15,553 nt of DNA, from contig DIWM01000006.1 in NCBI GenBank assembly GCA_002428485.1, positions 1 to 15,553 on the forward strand, written 5' to 3'. Each line of letters starts with the position of its first letter. Position 1 is the stretch's first letter. Below, piece by piece: positions 13,956 through 15,553 of the stretch. The notes below the pieces were generated by a model. The model did not search any database, was not told the origin of the DNA, and was given only the letters and a program-made list of their open reading frames with translations. The stretch comes from Deltaproteobacteria bacterium UBA6106. Lineage in GTDB: Bacteria; Desulfobacterota; Syntrophorhabdia; Syntrophorhabdales; Syntrophorhabdaceae. The translations under genes were made by a program, and so were the position numbers.

Positions 13956-15553
13956 ATGAACATTACGATCAACGGGAAAGTATGCGAAGCAGTTGAAGGA
14001 CAGACGATCCTTGATGTGGCCCAGGCCAACGGGTTCAGTATTCCGACCCTCTGTCACTTAAAGGGTTTGACCCCGACCGGGGCTTGCCGAATATGCGTGG
14101 TAGAGGTTGAGGGGACGCGAAACCTGGTAGCTGCCTGTTCGTCTCCGGCAACTGCAGGAATGGTTGTCAGAACAGACACGGAACGGGTCTTGAGCGCCCG
14201 CCGCTTTATCGTTGAGCTGCTGGTATCGTGCCATCCCCTCGATTGCATGACCTGCGAAAAGGCAGGGGACTGCACGCTTCAGAACCTGGCTTACGAACTG
14301 GGGGTAACCTCCTCCGGCATGGAAGGAGAAAAATATAACTATCCCGTGGATTATTCCAATCCTTTTATCGTGAGAGATTACAATAAGTGCATCTTATGCC
14401 TGAAATGTGTCCGGGTCTGTAACGAAATCCAGGGGATAGAGGCCATCAAGAACATTAATCGTGGATTTGATGCGAAGATAGCCACCGCCTTTGATACCAC
14501 CTTGCAGGAAAGCAATTGTGTCTTCTGCGGACAGTGCGTACAGGCGTGCCCGGTAGGCGCCCTCACGGCAAAGAAAGCGACAGGACTGGGGCGTAACTGG
14601 GAGTTGGAAAAGGTGCGCACCACTTGCCCTTATTGTGGAGTAGGCTGTCAGCTTTATCTGCACACGAAAGGGGAGCAGATTGTCAGCATTTCAGCCGTTG
14701 AGGATGGTTCGCCGAACAAGGGACGGCTCTGCGTAAAAGGGAGGTTCGGGTATGACTTCATCTATTCAGGAGAAAGGTTGACGACCCCACTGATAAAGGA
14801 GAACGGCGCCTTTCGTGAGGCATCGTGGGATGAGGCCCTCGATCTGGTGGCAACCAGGTTCAAGCAGATCGTTGCCGAAAGCGGTCCCGATGCGATAGGC
14901 GGCGTCAGTTGCGCCCGCAGCATCAATGAAGATTCATACCAGATGCAGAAGCTCTTTCGCGCGGTGATCGGCACCAACAATATCGATCACTGCGCCCGTA
15001 CCTGACACGCTCCCACTGTCGCCGGTCTGGCGCAATCATTTGGTTCGGGGGCAATGACAAATTCCTTTGGTGAATTCTCAGACGCTAAAATGTTCTTCTG
15101 CATCGGTACGAACATGACGGAGGCCCATCCTGTGGCGGCCACATTCCTGAAAAATGCACTGCGGAAAGGTGCGAAACTCATCGTTGTAGATCCCCGGAAG
15201 CAGCCCCTTGCAAAATTAGCCGATATCCACTGCCAGATCAAAGTGGGCACCGATATCGCCTTCCTGAACGGTCTCATGAACGTGCTTATCACTGAAAACC
15301 TTTATGATAAAGATTTTGTTGAGAACAGATGCGATAACTTCGAAGCCTTCAAGGCAAAAATAATGGAGTATCCGGTGGAGCGTGCAGCCGGGATTTCCGG
15401 TGTCAGTGCCGAAACGATCCGCGAGGTGGCCCATATGCTTGCCGCCGTGAAGCCTGCCATGCTCTGCTACACCCTTGGGATCACAGAGCACACAACCGGG
15501 AAGGATAACGTAATGAGCACTGCTAACCTCCAGTTGCTTCTGGGAAATATGGG
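13956..15553 (+). CDS. fdhA: Selenocysteine formate dehydrogenase alpha subunit (NAD-linked type), runs off the window
   Basis: The gene starts at ATG 13956 behind AGGAGGA and stays open to the window end if TGA 15003-15005 is read as Sec350. Domains in order: a [2Fe-2S] ferredoxin-like domain (C33, C44, C47, C61); a His-ligated cluster H93, C97, C100, C106; two [4Fe-4S] sites (C145-C148-C151-C155 and C188-C191-C194-C198); the [4Fe-4S] site of the Mo/W enzyme (C224, C227, C231, C259); then the bis-pyranopterin core with C-A-R-T-U-H-A-P-T-V at the active site. Beyond the TGA the protein continues as a typical formate dehydrogenase (F-G-S-G-A-M-T-N-S, D-P-R-K-Q-P-L). It oxidises formate or reduces CO2, usually in a cytoplasmic complex with NADH-binding subunits, central to syntrophic metabolism. 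About 530 of the usual ~900 residues are visible. Confidence 0.93.
15003..15040 (+). promoter_or_regulatory. Bacterial SECIS element and Sec codon
   Basis: TGA (15003-15005) is followed by a hairpin: CGCC (15020-15023) pairs perfectly with GGCG (15029-15032) around loop GGTCT (15024-15028), the same loop as the E. coli fdhF SECIS. An unpaired T at 15019 sits where the E. coli element has its important bulged U, and G-C and T-A pairs continue the stem below it. This is where SelB would bind to insert selenocysteine. Confidence 0.88.

Noticed and set aside
15003..15005. TGA read as a true stop, making fdhA a pseudogene
   Set aside because: The codon is in the conserved C-A-R-T-U-H site, a SECIS hairpin follows, and the frame continues as formate dehydrogenase for over 180 codons.

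Overview
The window looks like part of a chromosome from a strictly anaerobic, syntrophic-type deltaproteobacterium (Desulfobacterota, Syntrophorhabdus-like). This is inferred from a selenocysteine-containing NAD-linked-type formate dehydrogenase, a V4R-domain sensor protein, and a radical-SAM cassette of the SynChlorMet (Scm) type, which from memory was described in Syntrophobacter, Chlorobium and Methanocella. No rRNA or tRNA gene and no complete mobile element is visible.

Positions 1-382 are non-coding and repeat-rich: a 16-bp direct repeat, a CG-N5 heptamer array, and a 43-bp motif that recurs near 8450. Positions 383-7003 form a tightly packed plus-strand RiPP-type cluster. It has two small PqqD-like proteins, two radical SAM/SPASM enzymes (ScmE/ScmF-like), a 57-residue precursor-like peptide with three cysteines exactly ten residues apart (3379-3552), an HprK-like P-loop protein fused to an S26-type protease (ScmC-like), and an ABC exporter with fused permease and ATPase. 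The likely flow is leader recognition by the PqqD proteins, modification of the core cysteines by the radical SAM enzymes, leader cleavage by the protease domain, and export by the ABC protein. A PF14907-type nucleotidyltransferase-like protein (7115-8437) may extend the cluster. It carries an in-frame insertion of a palindromic REP-like repeat.

From 8515 the content becomes ordinary: a small unknown protein, a family 4-type glycosyltransferase, a convergent O6-alkylguanine-DNA alkyltransferase gene (ogt), and a metallo-beta-lactamase-fold hydrolase. A minus-strand operon (13775 to 11663) encodes an inositol monophosphatase-family phosphatase, a V4R-domain protein and a soluble histidine kinase. 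The kinase gene's 3' end lies inside a palindromic, heptamer-phased intergenic repeat.

The right end holds an fdhA-like gene running off the window. Its in-frame TGA at 15003 is read as selenocysteine, with a good SECIS hairpin directly downstream. Its upstream region carries three copies of a decamer spaced exactly 10 bp apart.

The items most worth following are the undeclared Cys-periodic peptide gene, the kinase-protease fusion, the repeat inserted in the nucleotidyltransferase gene, and the 7-bp-phased repeats in several intergenic gaps.
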